A DNA stretch of 64,000 nucleotides from Nymphalis io (lineage: Eukaryota; Arthropoda; Insecta; Lepidoptera; Nymphalidae): assembly GCF_905147045.1 (NCBI RefSeq), contig NC_065906.1, forward strand, positions 4,154,001-4,218,000. The letters run 5' to 3'. Both the position numbers and the translations under genes were made by a program. Positions 48,991-59,340 of the stretch are shown one piece after another. Position 1 is the first letter of the stretch, and each line of letters opens with the position of its first letter. The notes under the pieces were generated by a model that was given only the letters and a program-made list of their open reading frames with translations, searched no databases and was not told the origin of the DNA.

Positions 48991-49679
48991 ATGGGAATCA
49001 ATCGGCAAATTCGGACTAACGGGCACACGCATTGCAATAGCTGATCGATATATTTTCACTGAAATTTGCGAAGGCTTTAGAAACAGTACATTATTTACTT
49101 TGTTTATTCTTCTTTAATGATTGATAAATTCGTTAACAAATATAACACAAAGATTTAAAAACAAAATTGATATTTGATGTATAGGAAAATATCCTGAGAT
49201 AATATCAATTTACATTAAAAATTATTATTATTCGGGTGAAAGAATCGAAAACAACTAAACAAACAATAAAAACATTTACAACATTAAGGTTTATAAGTTA
49301 TATTTGTTAATGCGATTTCATTAGATCTTTTTGATCTTTCTCCAAAGTGGGGACACTTCATACGGACCCGTTAAGAAGACTCAAGTCCGTTAAGAAGCTT
49401 ACAGCATACTCTATGAGTGTAAGCCTGAAACTCTTCACTTGAAACAACTATCCTTTGAAGTACAAATCTTATTCAGCGGCTCTTGACAGTTATAAATTTA
49501 TTCTATAATAAATAATGCAATAACACCTGGACTGAATTATGGCTTTTTCAAAGACCGTTATCCAGGAGTATCCGGAGTATGCAGGAGTGCAATCACGAGT
49601 ACATCAGCTCTGATGGTATGAACTGAGAAAGCTACGACAACGACCTTAAGCAATGAACGGTGGTCATACTTAATAGAAT
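48991..49679. other. Unique DNA, no gene seen
   Basis: 49330-49620 is moderately complex with no supported frame. Nothing recognised. Confidence 0.4.
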
Positions 49680-49895
49680 CTAGCCAACTACTGCACTTGG
49701 CACTTTCTATTCCATTACTACCTATTACTATTAACCCGACCGGATTCTAAATCCGATACGACCGGAAAGATTTGAGGTGGCTGTTATATTAATAAAAAAA
49801 TCTTGATTGTTAAATCCATCATTTTTTATGGACCCAACCCCAGCCTTAATCTAGTTGGGATCTACAGTCTTATAAACGACATATAGAACAGCGAG
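49680..49895 (-). repeat. Family C SINE, decayed
   Basis: 'gccaactactgcacttggc' and 'ccgatacgaccggaaagatt' correspond to the reversed family C body, and 'tttttatggacccaacccca' to its head side, ending 'tagaacagcgagac'. Large internal losses. Confidence 0.5.
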
Positions 49896-50912
49896 ACAAA
49901 TTAAAATATATTAGTTAACCTTTAAAACTACTATTACACTAGTAAAAACTAGAAAAGAGCTAATGAGCTAATCAGTCAAACACTTTCCAAACAAAAAAAC
50001 TAAATAAAAATCGGTACATCCGTTTGGGTGCTACGGTGCCACACATTGACTTAACCATACAGACGCTACACTTTTTGCCTCGGCGGTTGAATTGTAGATT
50101 CAAAACGCTTATTACTTGACTTCAATAAAGTATATATTTTGATTTTAATGTTTGCATAGACTACGTAAAGAAACTAGTAAATTAATTATTTTGGTATTGT
50201 TTTATTTTATATAAATAGACGTTATATTTTGTTGAAATAATAACTTCTTGTGCGTCTACATAGTTTCCGTTTGTTTGTATTTTAAAGATATTAGATATAC
50301 CAATTATAACTTCACGGCTTAATTAAATCTTGTCAGATATTTTGACGCTAAAGACAAAGCTTAGACATTAAAGAAGTTTCATTCATTCCTTTTTAAACTT
50401 TATAGCGTTTTTAAAAACTTTGATAATGACCTTTATATCTGAAAAAAACTTAACATACATTAAATAAAGTAACTAATGTACAAACGCACAAATTTTCGCG
50501 TTTATTATTATTAACATACAACAATTTAAAAAATAAAAGTTTTGTATATAAACAGTTAATATAAGAAAATGCTATTGAAAGAGTACCTAGTTTTGAGAAA
50601 AAAACAGTTAACTTAGCATCACTTCACTTAACCGTCTATGAACAATAAATTCAAGTTATTCAACAGTAAAAAATATATATGAAGAAAATTTTATTAAAAC
50701 ACAAATTAAATACCATACCAAGTTCACATCGTTCACGGAATTCACGGCGATGTTACAAAGATGCACACTTATATTACTTATTAAATAACAATGCAATGCA
50801 ATTATATTATATTCTTAGTGAGCGTCTACGTCGCGGGGAAGGAGCAATTGTGAAAAATTGCAATCAATCGGGGTGATAGCTTAGAAGATCTCGTGATGAG
50901 TGCTATTTCGCT
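49896..50912. other. AT-rich DNA, no gene seen
   Basis: Nothing recognised; the open frame 50679-50876 has no known motif. Confidence 0.4.
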
Positions 50913-51083
50913 TACAGTAACAGCCTGTGAATGTCCCACTGCTGGGCTAAGACTTCCTCTCCCTTTTTGAGGAGAAGGTTTGGAGCGAATTCCACCACGC
51001 TGCTCCAATGCGGGTTGATGGAATACACATGTGGCAGAATTTTAGTAAAATTCAAGCATTCTAACCGCTGGGCCATCTCGGCT
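50913..51083 (-). repeat. Family A SINE with internal deletion
   Basis: Left: 'acagtaacagcctgtgaatg', 'cccactgctgggctaagact', 'ccaccacgctgctccaatgc', 'acacatgtggcagaatttta'. Right: 'ttctaaccgctgggccatct' and 'cggc'. About 120 bp of the middle (from the B box through the central body) is missing between about 51045 and 51056, while both ends are retained. Confidence 0.75.
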
Positions 51084-51583
51084 TATATATAAGATATACG
51101 AGTCTATAATACAAAATTCTTTTTTTATACGTTTGACAGCTATTGGCGAAATTTAGTGTTGTCAATAAAAAAACAATTTAAATTATGTTCGAAATATTAA
51201 TTGGAGTAAAATTCAAAAAATAAACGTACGTCAGTCCTTGGAGAAATAAATAAATGTATATAATAATAACATAAAGTTATAGTATATTTATAATTTGTGC
51301 AATGACAAAGTATTGTGGGATATAAATTTACGAACGACTAAAGTGAACATGAAAAAACGCCACCTCGTTCCAGGTTACAGGAACAGATTTCCTTCCGACC
51401 GCGTAAATCATCCCCACAAAGGCGTAAATGAGAAAAAGCTGCAATTTATTTCGCTGCTCAAAGTACCGCGGTTTGCAGCGACACGCTAATCCATACATAT
51501 TATCGTGAAACTGTAACGAGACTATATTTTAGCAACATTTTTTTTATTTATGCTATAATACCAAAGTAATAAAATATATTCCG
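51084..51583. other. Unique DNA, no gene supported
   Basis: 51330-51490 is non-repetitive and less AT-rich with an open frame (51295-51489) of unrecognised product. No exon called. Confidence 0.4.
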
Positions 51584-51689
51584 ATGTTCGGGACGCACTC
51601 GGCGTCTTGGACACGGGCGAGTCCCACATACCCTCCCACTGTTCCCATGGTTCCCCCACGCGTCATGCTTTTTCCAGCGTGAAAAAAAA
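51584..51689 (+). mobile_element. R1-type retrotransposon 3' end with poly-A (family H)
   Basis: 'atgttcgggacgcactcggc', 'gagtcccacataccctccca', 'ctgttcccatggttccccca' and 'tttttccagcgtg' followed by an A run. It matches the reverse complement of 32776-32935 closely. Only the last 100 bases or so of the element are present. Confidence 0.7.
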
Positions 51690-52170
51690 CTCTTCATTCT
51701 GCATTCTTTTTTTACCTTTTTTCATATTACTTGGAAGTCGAATTTCGAAAGTGCTTGTAGGAACTTTGATAGGATAGTGTATATTTTGATTTGATTTCTA
51801 TCGATACATTTTTTATCAAATAGTCGTGTACACCTGTGTTCCCTTCGGAAATGAAGATAAATATCTTCATTTTTTTTTTGTTTTTACACTTTAGACTTGT
51901 TGAGAGAAATACTCTGCTAATGACATTCATAATAGAGAAGAGAACACGTAGGATTCAAATTTGGAAGAGTTTTTTTAATGAACATGAGTAGAAACTATGC
52001 AGTGTAACAGTAGATATCTAGAGTAACATGATAACGCTTGCCTTTGTCACCTATATATTTGTTGTCAAACTTGTTTAACGTGATACGTCAACGAATAGAT
52101 GATAATTACTTTAAAAAATATTCTCATAAACAGTAACATTACAAATTTATCTTTAGTACAGCTGTTATAC
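51690..52170. other. AT-rich DNA, no gene seen
   Basis: The minus frame 51727-51930 is AT-biased and unrecognised. Nothing else. Confidence 0.4.
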
Positions 52171-52511
52171 TGCCTCGTTGGTCTATTAGCTAGAAATAAG
52201 ACCACTGACCTGGAAGTCCTGAGTTCAATTCCCAGGTCGGGCCAATAAAAGTTATTGGGTTTTTCTGTCAGAAAATTCTCAGTACCAGCTCGGAGTCTGA
52301 AAGTTGGAAGTGTGTACACTCCCGTGCAACGGAAAGCACGTAAATCCATTGGTCCTGCGCCAGAACTCTTTCCGGTCGTGTCGGACTGTCGTCCCGTCGG
52401 ACTATGAGATCTAGAGATGTAAAAATGTACAAACACAGGTGCACTCTCTATGAGTGCACCTGTGTTTGTGCACACACTTGTGCACTATAATATCTCCTGC
52501 ACAGTTGGCTT
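52171..52511 (+). repeat. Family C tRNA-derived SINE with internal inverted duplication
   Basis: Head 'tgcctcgttggtctattagc', B box 'gagttcaattcccagg', then 'gccaataaaagttattgggt', 'tctgtcagaaaattctcagt' and 'aactctttccggtcgtgtcg', ending 'actataatatctcctgcaca'. Lacks the final 'ggaggacatt' tail. The 136-codon minus frame across it is incidental. Confidence 0.8.
52426..52472. repeat. Inverted duplication inside a family C copy
   Basis: 52429-52446 'acaaacacaggtgcactc' is the exact reverse complement of 52452-52469, spacer 5 bases; the stem continues after one G-T pair to 52426/52472. The right arm is the normal family sequence and the left arm is the extra, inverted copy. Confidence 0.9.
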
Positions 52512-53012
52512 ATGAATTATTGAATATTTCATAAATATTTTATGACAGCTGCTACCCGATGTCTATAAAGTTTTAAAAAACTGGCTAGTACTCGACATGC
52601 ATGGCAAAGACTATATAATCTTTTTCTTGCAATTAATTATCCGATACGACTCGCTATCCATCTATTTCACATTGATAGTAGTATGCCGAAAACTAAAGAT
52701 TTACTTATAAATACTTACGAGCTGTGGACAAGTAGAATAAGGGTATATATATATAAAGATAATCGTAAAAAGAAAAAAACTTGTTGCAAGTAACCTACGC
52801 GAGCGTACGCAGAATAACTTATGAAAGTTTTGTCACAAACAGATGAATGGCTTAGGCAAGCATAGATGACAAACATACAAACATTTTTTATTTATTTATA
52901 TAGAAGATATGAAGAAAATATTTAAAAAAATACGTCACGTCACGGTGTAATAAACATCTAACGTAAAAATTTCCACATTTGTAATATTAGACGGTCCCAT
53001 TACATTTTTTAT
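52512..53012. other. AT-rich DNA, no gene seen
   Basis: Nothing recognised. Confidence 0.4.
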
Positions 53013-53278
53013 AACGTTTTTATAGTATAGGTAGGTATCCACCTATACTATAAAAACGTTACCATATCGCATTGTAAGAAATCTTATTCATCGCTTCCAT
53101 CGCTAATGCGCCACCAACCTTTCAAACTAAGATGTTATGTCCCTTGTGCATGTTATTACACTGGCTCACTCACCCTTCAAACCGGAACACAACACCAAGT
53201 ACTGCTGTTTTGCGATAAAATATCTGATGAATGGGTGGTACCTACCCAGACTAGCTTGCACAAATCTCTACCACCAGT
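53013..53278 (-). repeat. Family B SINE-like repeat with inverted duplication at its 3' end
   Basis: Reverse landmarks 'cgccaccaacctttcaaact', 'cactggctcactcacccttc', 'aaaccggaacacaacacc', 'tgggtggtacctacccagac' and 'ctctaccaccagt' give a near-complete minus copy. At its 3' (left) end 53013-53032 'aacgtttttatagtataggt' is repeated as its perfect reverse complement at 53041-53060, with an 8-base spacer. Confidence 0.8.
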
Positions 53279-53480
53279 TACGTAAACAAAAAGGTAACTT
53301 GTAGAATTTTATAGAATAAGCTCTCAAAGTAAAGTCTATACATATATGAATACGAGATGTGCATTCACTAATAAATTATGCAAGAACCATTGACCTGTGT
53401 ACTCGTATGCAGATATAATTATCATTAACCAATAGCAAGCAACGGTATATAACACAAATTGTATCATTGTAATTAATTTT
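53279..53480. other. AT-rich DNA, no gene seen
   Basis: Nothing recognised. Confidence 0.4.
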
Positions 53481-53664
53481 TACTAGTTTCCGCCCGCGGT
53501 TTCGCCCGTGTGAGGGGGGAAAGGTTTTCGGTACCCTATATCCTTTTTTGTGCCCCTGACAAAGTGTATGCAAAATTTCATAATGATCGGTTGAGTAGTA
53601 AAACATGAAAGAATAAAAAATGAACAAACTCATTTTTGCATTTATAATATTAGTAAGAATACGA
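53481..53664 (+). repeat. Family G interspersed repeat
   Basis: Starts 'ttactagtttccgcccgcgg' with 'tttcgcccgtgtga', then 'gcaaaatttcataatgatcg', 'gttgagtagtaaaacatgaa' and the end 'gcatttataatattagta'. Well preserved. The canonical 'cagacagaca' tract is reduced here. Confidence 0.75.
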
Positions 53665-53809
53665 TGTATACAATACATATATGTATACTTAGAAATTATG
53701 GATTATTTTTTATCATGATTTGATTCATGATTAGACTGATGTAATTCGTGATTTAAAAAAAAAACGACCTGACAAGATCTCGCTGGGCATTGACCTCGAT
53801 TAATTATAT

Positions 53810-53980
53810 CAGACAAATGCAGGTTTCCTTACGATGTTTTCTTTGGTGGTGAAGGAAAACGTCACAAGAACGCCTCATATGAACTATAAATACAAAATTA
53901 AAAAATTAAGCTTATGAAAACTTGGTTGGCTTGCCCGGATGTGAACCCGTAGATTTCAGCTAGGATCCACGTATTCGTAT
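53810..53980 (-). repeat. Family A SINE, central and head parts, diverged
   Basis: 'gcaggtttccttacgatgtt' and 'ttctttggtggtgaagg' followed by 'ggcttgcccggatgtgaacc' and 'gatccacgtattcgta' correspond to the reversed body and head. A short inverted echo 'gtggtgaaggaaaacgtc' is included. Confidence 0.55.
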
Positions 53981-54350
53981 TTATAATATATATAATCAAA
54001 AGTGAATAACTAGTAATTCCGGATTAAAACCCATAACCGTTGATTACTATCCATTTGTTATATTCTACTGAGCCAACACGGTTCTTAAGACATGGAAGAA
54101 TGAATGAATAGAAGATTTGGATAATAAAAATAATCAAAAGAAGAAGAACTACCTCGATTAGCAAAGTTTATAATTATGTTTCGACTTCGAGTATTATCGC
54201 TTTGGGATCTTGTCCAAATATTTATCATTAAACCAAATTAAACTGAGAGTAATGATCATTAAAAGTATTACTGCTTTTCTTATAAGTGACAGTTGACATG
54301 GAGATGTTAGAATTGAGAATTTTGTTCAATTTGAACCCATAACAGGCCGA

Positions 54351-54535
54351 GATGGTAGAGCGGATAAAACACCTGTGTCTTAACGGAGATCGATTTGTAA
54401 TTAATATGTGTTTACTATATACCTCGTGCACGCCGATGAAGGAAAGCATATGAAAATTCAGTGGTGCTTGCCCTAGCTTGAACCCGCAATCTACTGTTAA
54501 AATTCACACATTTTAGCCACTGCGCCATATTGACA
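54351..54535. repeat. Two family A SINE heads in opposed orientation
   Basis: 54351-54447 is a plus-sense head ('ggccgagatggtagagcgga', then 'cctcgtgcacgccgatgaag'). It breaks at about 54448, and 54449-54535 is a minus-sense head end ('atgaaaattcagtggtgctt', 'tagcttgaacccgcaatcta', 'ttagccactgcgccatatt'). Confidence 0.65.
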
Positions 54536-56132
54536 TAGCAAAAATATATTTAATCATTTATTTTACTCCATATTTATTCATTAATTTTGAAAAAAAAATC
54601 TTTCAATTATCATCAATTTCGATGTTCCACATGCGGGGCGAGCCGTTACAGTTTTTTTTTTATTTCATGTCATTTATTTCTTCTCATAACATGGCCAAAG
54701 AACAATAACATTGGGCACGTAATATCGCATACATATTTATTATGTTATTTGTACATTTTGATCTTTTTTACAAACGAAATAGTCTACCGATATGAATATC
54801 AATGATAATGAAGCTATCAATTTACTCTACTTATTTAAAACATTTTCTTATATAAATATATTTGCTGACCGTCCCGACTTCGTACGGGTAAAGTTTATAC
54901 ATTGATTACGTATGTTTCAAATTTAAGATAATAAAAATTGATTTAGAATAGGATTTGCATTAAATCCGTTCTTAATGAACGTCAACGTCGAGAAAGGAGT
55001 AATTATGTTAAGTCAATCGAATCTACAGTTTCGGAGATATCATGACGAGTCAGTCATACTTCAGTCAGTCAGTCAGCTATACTTCGCTTCACTTTTGTTC
55101 ATTTTAATTTTTATTATCATATTTATTTAAATAATTCGATAATTAAATAAACAATTTATGATATCTAAATAAACGAAAGCGTATAAAATTTCCTGTTTAA
55201 AAATACAGAGCAAGAAATCTATTAAGTAAAATCTTATGAAAAAATCAGGCGACCTTTATTATAGTAGTAGTAATTTTTTAAATAGTAATGTAGGCAAAGA
55301 CTGTTTTTAATGCTATTTACAACTCTCAGTAAGTACCACCCAACCCACTCATCATCTATTTTACTTCGAAATTTTTATAATTCCTTAAGCTGACAGTTGT
55401 TAGTTTTATTATAAATTAAGCATTCGTGATATCCACAAATTTATATAATTATTCAACCCAAACGAAGTTGCGGCGGACCGTATAGTAGATGGTAGGTATA
55501 TTATATTTTGAATACAAAAAAAACTTGATAAGAAAAATAAAAAATCTCGTATTGAGTAAAATACCCTAAATAATAATGTTTTATATACATAACTATAGTC
55601 TATAGGTATTGGGTTTGCCATTGTTATTTATAAATAGTGGTAAAACCTACCACATAACAATAATATTATTTAAATATTTGTTTAGCCAGACATTAATTGT
55701 ATTTTCTATTTATAGAATTCTTTATTTAACAAGGTTAGTCCTTTAAGGATAACCTATTGATAAGAAAAACAACAAGTTTATATTAATATTATGTTACTTT
55801 ACTTTAAAATTTGCATCACAGGTTTTTTAGTATACACTTTTATGAATATTATATATCTTTTTAATATTTTGTTATTTTATTCATATTATCCTCTGTCGAC
55901 TATCTAATCCACTTGAAACACTTGAAAAAAAAAACTTAAAAACGCCTTACGCCCCAAGAAATCGAAATCGAAGGAAATTTTGGACGTATATATTAAATGT
56001 CAATTCAATTTGATGTCAATTAAATAAAAACCATACATGGAAAAATAAATATAACAAAAAGAAATTTAGGACGGTTTGTTTACATTGACAAATTTTTTCT
56101 TTAAAAACAATATGTATAAATTTTTTGCTTCC
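54536..56132. other. AT-rich DNA, no gene seen
   Basis: A small family B remnant may lie at 55320-55375 ('agtaagtaccacccaaccca'). Short frames are AT-biased and unrecognised. Confidence 0.4.
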
Positions 56133-56273
56133 TCGTTTCTGATACGCACCGCTAAGATCTGGAATACCCTCCCGATATCCGTTTTTTCCACCAACACCAT
56201 CTTCTAGGCAAGCGCGCTCCATCTTAGACTGTATCATCACTTTCCATCGAGTGTGATAACAGTCAAGCGCTAG
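56133..56273 (+). pseudogene. Degraded non-LTR reverse transcriptase C-terminus
   Basis: In the frame starting at 56133 the sequence reads SFLIRTAKIWNTLPISVF, then STNTIF, a stop codon at 56205-56207 and ASALHLRLYHHFPSSVITVK before a final stop at 56271-56273. The 'SF..RT...WN.LP..VF' signature is the same as in the element at 60731-62080 (SFLCRTSKKWNSLPAHVF) and is common at the C-terminal end of CR1/Jockey-like retrotransposons in Lepidoptera. Only the last roughly 45 codons remain. The 111-codon minus frame over it is a shadow. Confidence 0.6.
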
Positions 56274-57002
56274 CTTATACATTAAAAATCCAAAACCCAC
56301 CAGATTCATTTCAATAAATAAAAAAAATGATATGTACTTTATTAATACCAAAAATATGACATTAAATATGATCTAAGCAATGTTTAAAAACTATTTCTAT
56401 TGAATGAGTACAAATGCGCCTAAACTAGTTTTCGGTAGACCAAATACCATTTTATTGACCCAACCATGGTTTGGACCCAAGGTCTTCATCCTTATAAGCT
56501 ATGTTCTAGATCAAGACCAATGTAAGTAATCCACAAAGAAATGGAACAACGTAAATATTTGCAAACTGGAGATTCACTCAGTGAACAAAGTATTTAAAAA
56601 CTGCTATATTGCCGATGTACATGGAAGATGACGACCACTTACCATGAGGTGGACCTTCTACTGTTTGCCACTTATAACAATAAAAAACCACGCTTTGACA
56701 CTAGTTTTCGATGGTCTTCAAATGGTTGTGTAAATTATGATAACAAAACATAGGCAATATCGAAATTAAAACAATGAAGTATTAAAAAAAGTAAGTACTA
56801 TTCAATATAAGAAAATATGTCTTTGGAATTTCAAAAATAATAAATTCACACGCATAAAAAAAGGAAAAATATGATAGTTATTTTTCAACTAATGTAATGA
56901 ATATATTAATACTGTTAAGTAGGCTTAAACAATCATATACTAGTTGAAGCACCCATAACTGTAAAAAATGATTAGTAAAAAAAATTATAATATTCTTCGC
57001 TC
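56274..57002. other. AT-rich DNA with two small SINE remnants
   Basis: 56440-56535 looks like a reversed tRNA-SINE head of family C type ('tttattgacccaaccatggt', 'ttggacccaaggtcttcatc'). 56600-56690 is a plus-sense family B 3' end ('gacgaccacttaccatgagg', 'tggaccttctac', then an A-rich end). Nothing else recognised. Confidence 0.45.
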
Positions 57003-57420
57003 TGGTGTATTTTGACTATGTCTGTCGTGGTGGCCTCCGCCGCCTGTCCAGAGCAAGCGTCGTCTTCAATTTTATCAACCTGGTCGAACACCATCATCAG
57101 CCAATCACAACCAAATGCAGGATATAGGTCTCTTCTAAGGTGCATTACAGCTCCCAAGCCCCTGCATCCAGTCATCCACCTATTTCAGTTCTTCGATCTT
57201 CCTGACTGGAGGGCCGTACGCTGCATTTGTCGTTCCGTGTTCTCCAGTCTAGGATTGATCTCCAACGATTATTGCTCATTAGACATTCGTGACCAGTTCT
57301 GCCATATATTTATAAGCAGAAATCATGTCAATTGTGAATCATGGCTTTACCTGATCAGTTACTACCATACGCAGCCTCCATCTCATTGAGTGTGGCTTGG
57401 TGGATTTTCCTTCCCAAAAA
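57003..57420. other. GC-richer block, possible old transposon coding remnant
   Basis: Distinctly higher GC than its flanks, with open frames on both strands (57012-57389 plus, 125 codons; 56972-57175 minus, 67 codons). The minus reading contains 'DQVDKIEDDACSGQAAEATT', which looks like protein-coding sequence, with the plus frame as its shadow, but I cannot name it. An old retroelement tail is my best guess; a decayed host exon is the alternative. Confidence 0.35.
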
Positions 57421-58299
57421 CTTTAGCACAGCTCGATTTTAAATTTTCGCGATAATGGCAGTTTCTTTCCAAATCGTCTTATTTATGATGGAATGGAATA
57501 TTATAAGCAATCCTTAAATTATATACCTTTAATTATATTATTTAAATCATAGCTTTTAAATAGAACTATATCTAAATATTTAATATAATATATTTTTCAA
57601 AATACAAAGAAGCAATAACAAACAATAAAGGAACAGATATTAAATGTTGCTAAATTAATTAATTGATTTCTTCATAAAGGGTTCACTTCAAATGTTTCTT
57701 GAGCTGTAATCAAATATTGATGATAGCAATTTTCATTCTGTTAAATGTCTGATAACAAAAGAGCTTCGGATCCAAATCAGAAATTCTTAGTAATATAATT
57801 CTTGGTCGACATTTTGTTGTTATTATCTTTGTCAACTATGTTTTTAGTTTTTGTTGTATATAATTAGGAGTCGAGATGTCTTTATGGACATTCACAGGCT
57901 GTTACGGTTACGGTATGTCTTTATGGAGCACTACTTAGTATATTCCTGCGCGCTTAATGTGTTCTATAAATTATTTGGTGCTCGACTATAAAGAGAAACA
58001 GCATGTGTATATTATATCAGATTTAACTTGTCATAAATCTGATAAAATCAATTTATAACTGGCTAAAGTATCGTATACAACTAAAAGAAAAGCAAAATCG
58101 ATAACTTTTTTAATTCTGATAAAATTGTCTAAATTTAACATAAAGGTAAATCGACTAAATCTCTTTAAATATTATGAAAAATACCGACAAAGTTTTCATT
58201 TATTTCTTATAATATTTAGTAAAAAGTGCAATACATACACAACACAATAATGAATTGTGGTTATATAATTATTATTCAAATATAGTATTAATGTTATTT
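57421..58299. other. AT-rich DNA with a minimal family A remnant
   Basis: At about 57867-57905 'gtcgagatg' and 'ggacattcacaggctgttac' lie close together: head and tail of family A with everything between deleted. No gene seen. Confidence 0.4.
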
Positions 58300-58312
58300 A
58301 TAACATTTCCTA
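58300..58312 (+). repeat. Target-site duplication, left copy
   Basis: 'ataacatttccta' is repeated exactly at 58617-58629 on the other side of the family A SINE. Confidence 0.9.
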
Positions 58313-58616
58313 GTAAAGCCGAGATGGCCCAGTGGTTCGAACGCGTGAATCTTAACCGATGATCGTGGGTTCAAACCCGGGCAAGCAACACTGAATTTTT
58401 ATGTGCTTAATTTGTGTTTATAATTCATCTCGTGCTTGACGGTGAAGGAAAACATCGTGAGGAAACCTGCATGTGTCTAATTTCATTGAAATACTGCCAC
58501 ATGTGTATTCTACCAACCCGCATTGGAGCAGCGTGGTGGAATAAGCTCCAAACCTTCTCCTCAAAAGGGAGAGGAGGCCTTAGCCCAGCAGTGGGACATT
58601 AACAGGCTGTTACTGT
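58313..58616 (+). repeat. Family A tRNA-derived SINE, complete, with target-site duplication
   Basis: The reference copy of family A in this window, 304 bp. After 'gtaaa' the tRNA-like head 'gccgagatggcccagtggtt' carries the A box, and 'gggttcaaacccgggc' carries the B box. The body includes 'cgtgcttgacggtgaaggaa', 'ccacatgtgtattctaccaa' and 'gcagcgtggtggaataagct', and the tail is 'gcccagcagtgggacattaa' and 'caggctgttactgt'. It ends in 'actgt' rather than poly-A, which suggests mobilisation by a LINE that recognises that end; this is inference. Perfect 13-bp flanking duplications indicate a recent insertion. Confidence 0.92.
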
Positions 58617-58629
58617 ATAACATTTCCTA
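58617..58629 (+). repeat. Target-site duplication, right copy
   Basis: Exact copy of 58300-58312. Confidence 0.9.
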
Positions 58630-58969
58630 TAGATGACTGAGTGTTTTTAGAGCTATTTATACATATAGATTAAAATTACTATAAACAATGAACATGTTGT
58701 ATATCTGTAACTATCGCGTTTATAATATTTTCAATTCAAATACAGAACAAATTATAGTTTCACTTATTATAAAATAAATTCGATACCGCCATCTTTAACA
58801 ATAGATGCTAACTACTTTTAAACCTTAGTGGTTTCACTTAAATACTCTACCATCTTTATATATTTATTTCATACATTACGACATATTCATTCTGTCTTTC
58901 TTAATAAACTTCAACTCTTAGAATCTTCAGCTATAAACGTCAACTGTATATAAAGTAGTGGCTAGTTAT
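58630..58969. other. AT-rich DNA, no gene seen
   Basis: Nothing recognised. Confidence 0.4.
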
Positions 58970-59340
58970 TAGAGCCGTTGAATCAGCGGCGTATTTGTAC
59001 CTTATGACCAAATGGGCCCGGGCCGGAAGGACTTGTAGGGGTAGTAAACTGATTATAAAATTAAGAGGTTATTAGGTCAACTAATTTTTTTATATAATTA
59101 TAACGTTAACGTTAAACGTTAACGACTTCGCTTAACTTAACACGATTTCGCGCGCTTTCTAGACCGTACGCGCGTGGGTGAATTGTAGGTTACTAGTAGT
59201 ATTGCGATGATTCGCCTAGTGTACGACGGTCTGTACAGTCTTCCTTGTTATTTATTATTAAGAGGAAAAACAATAACAGTCACATACTAATATACTTTAT
59301 TAGGCAGCGTGCGTTTTCACGTTGTAACATTATGACCGTG
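58970..59340. other. CpG-rich patch, possible unclassified transposon remnant
   Basis: Contains 'atcagcggcgtatttgtacc' and 'aaatgggcccgggccggaag', palindromic 'cgttaacgttaaacgttaac', and 'cgatttcgcgcgctttctag'. Composition differs from the flanks. No coding frame and no terminal repeats that I can define. Confidence 0.35.

Noticed and set aside
52065..52475. 136-codon minus-strand open frame
   Set aside because: Lies across a family C SINE; a similar peptide in the 7933-8157 frame shows it is repeat-derived.
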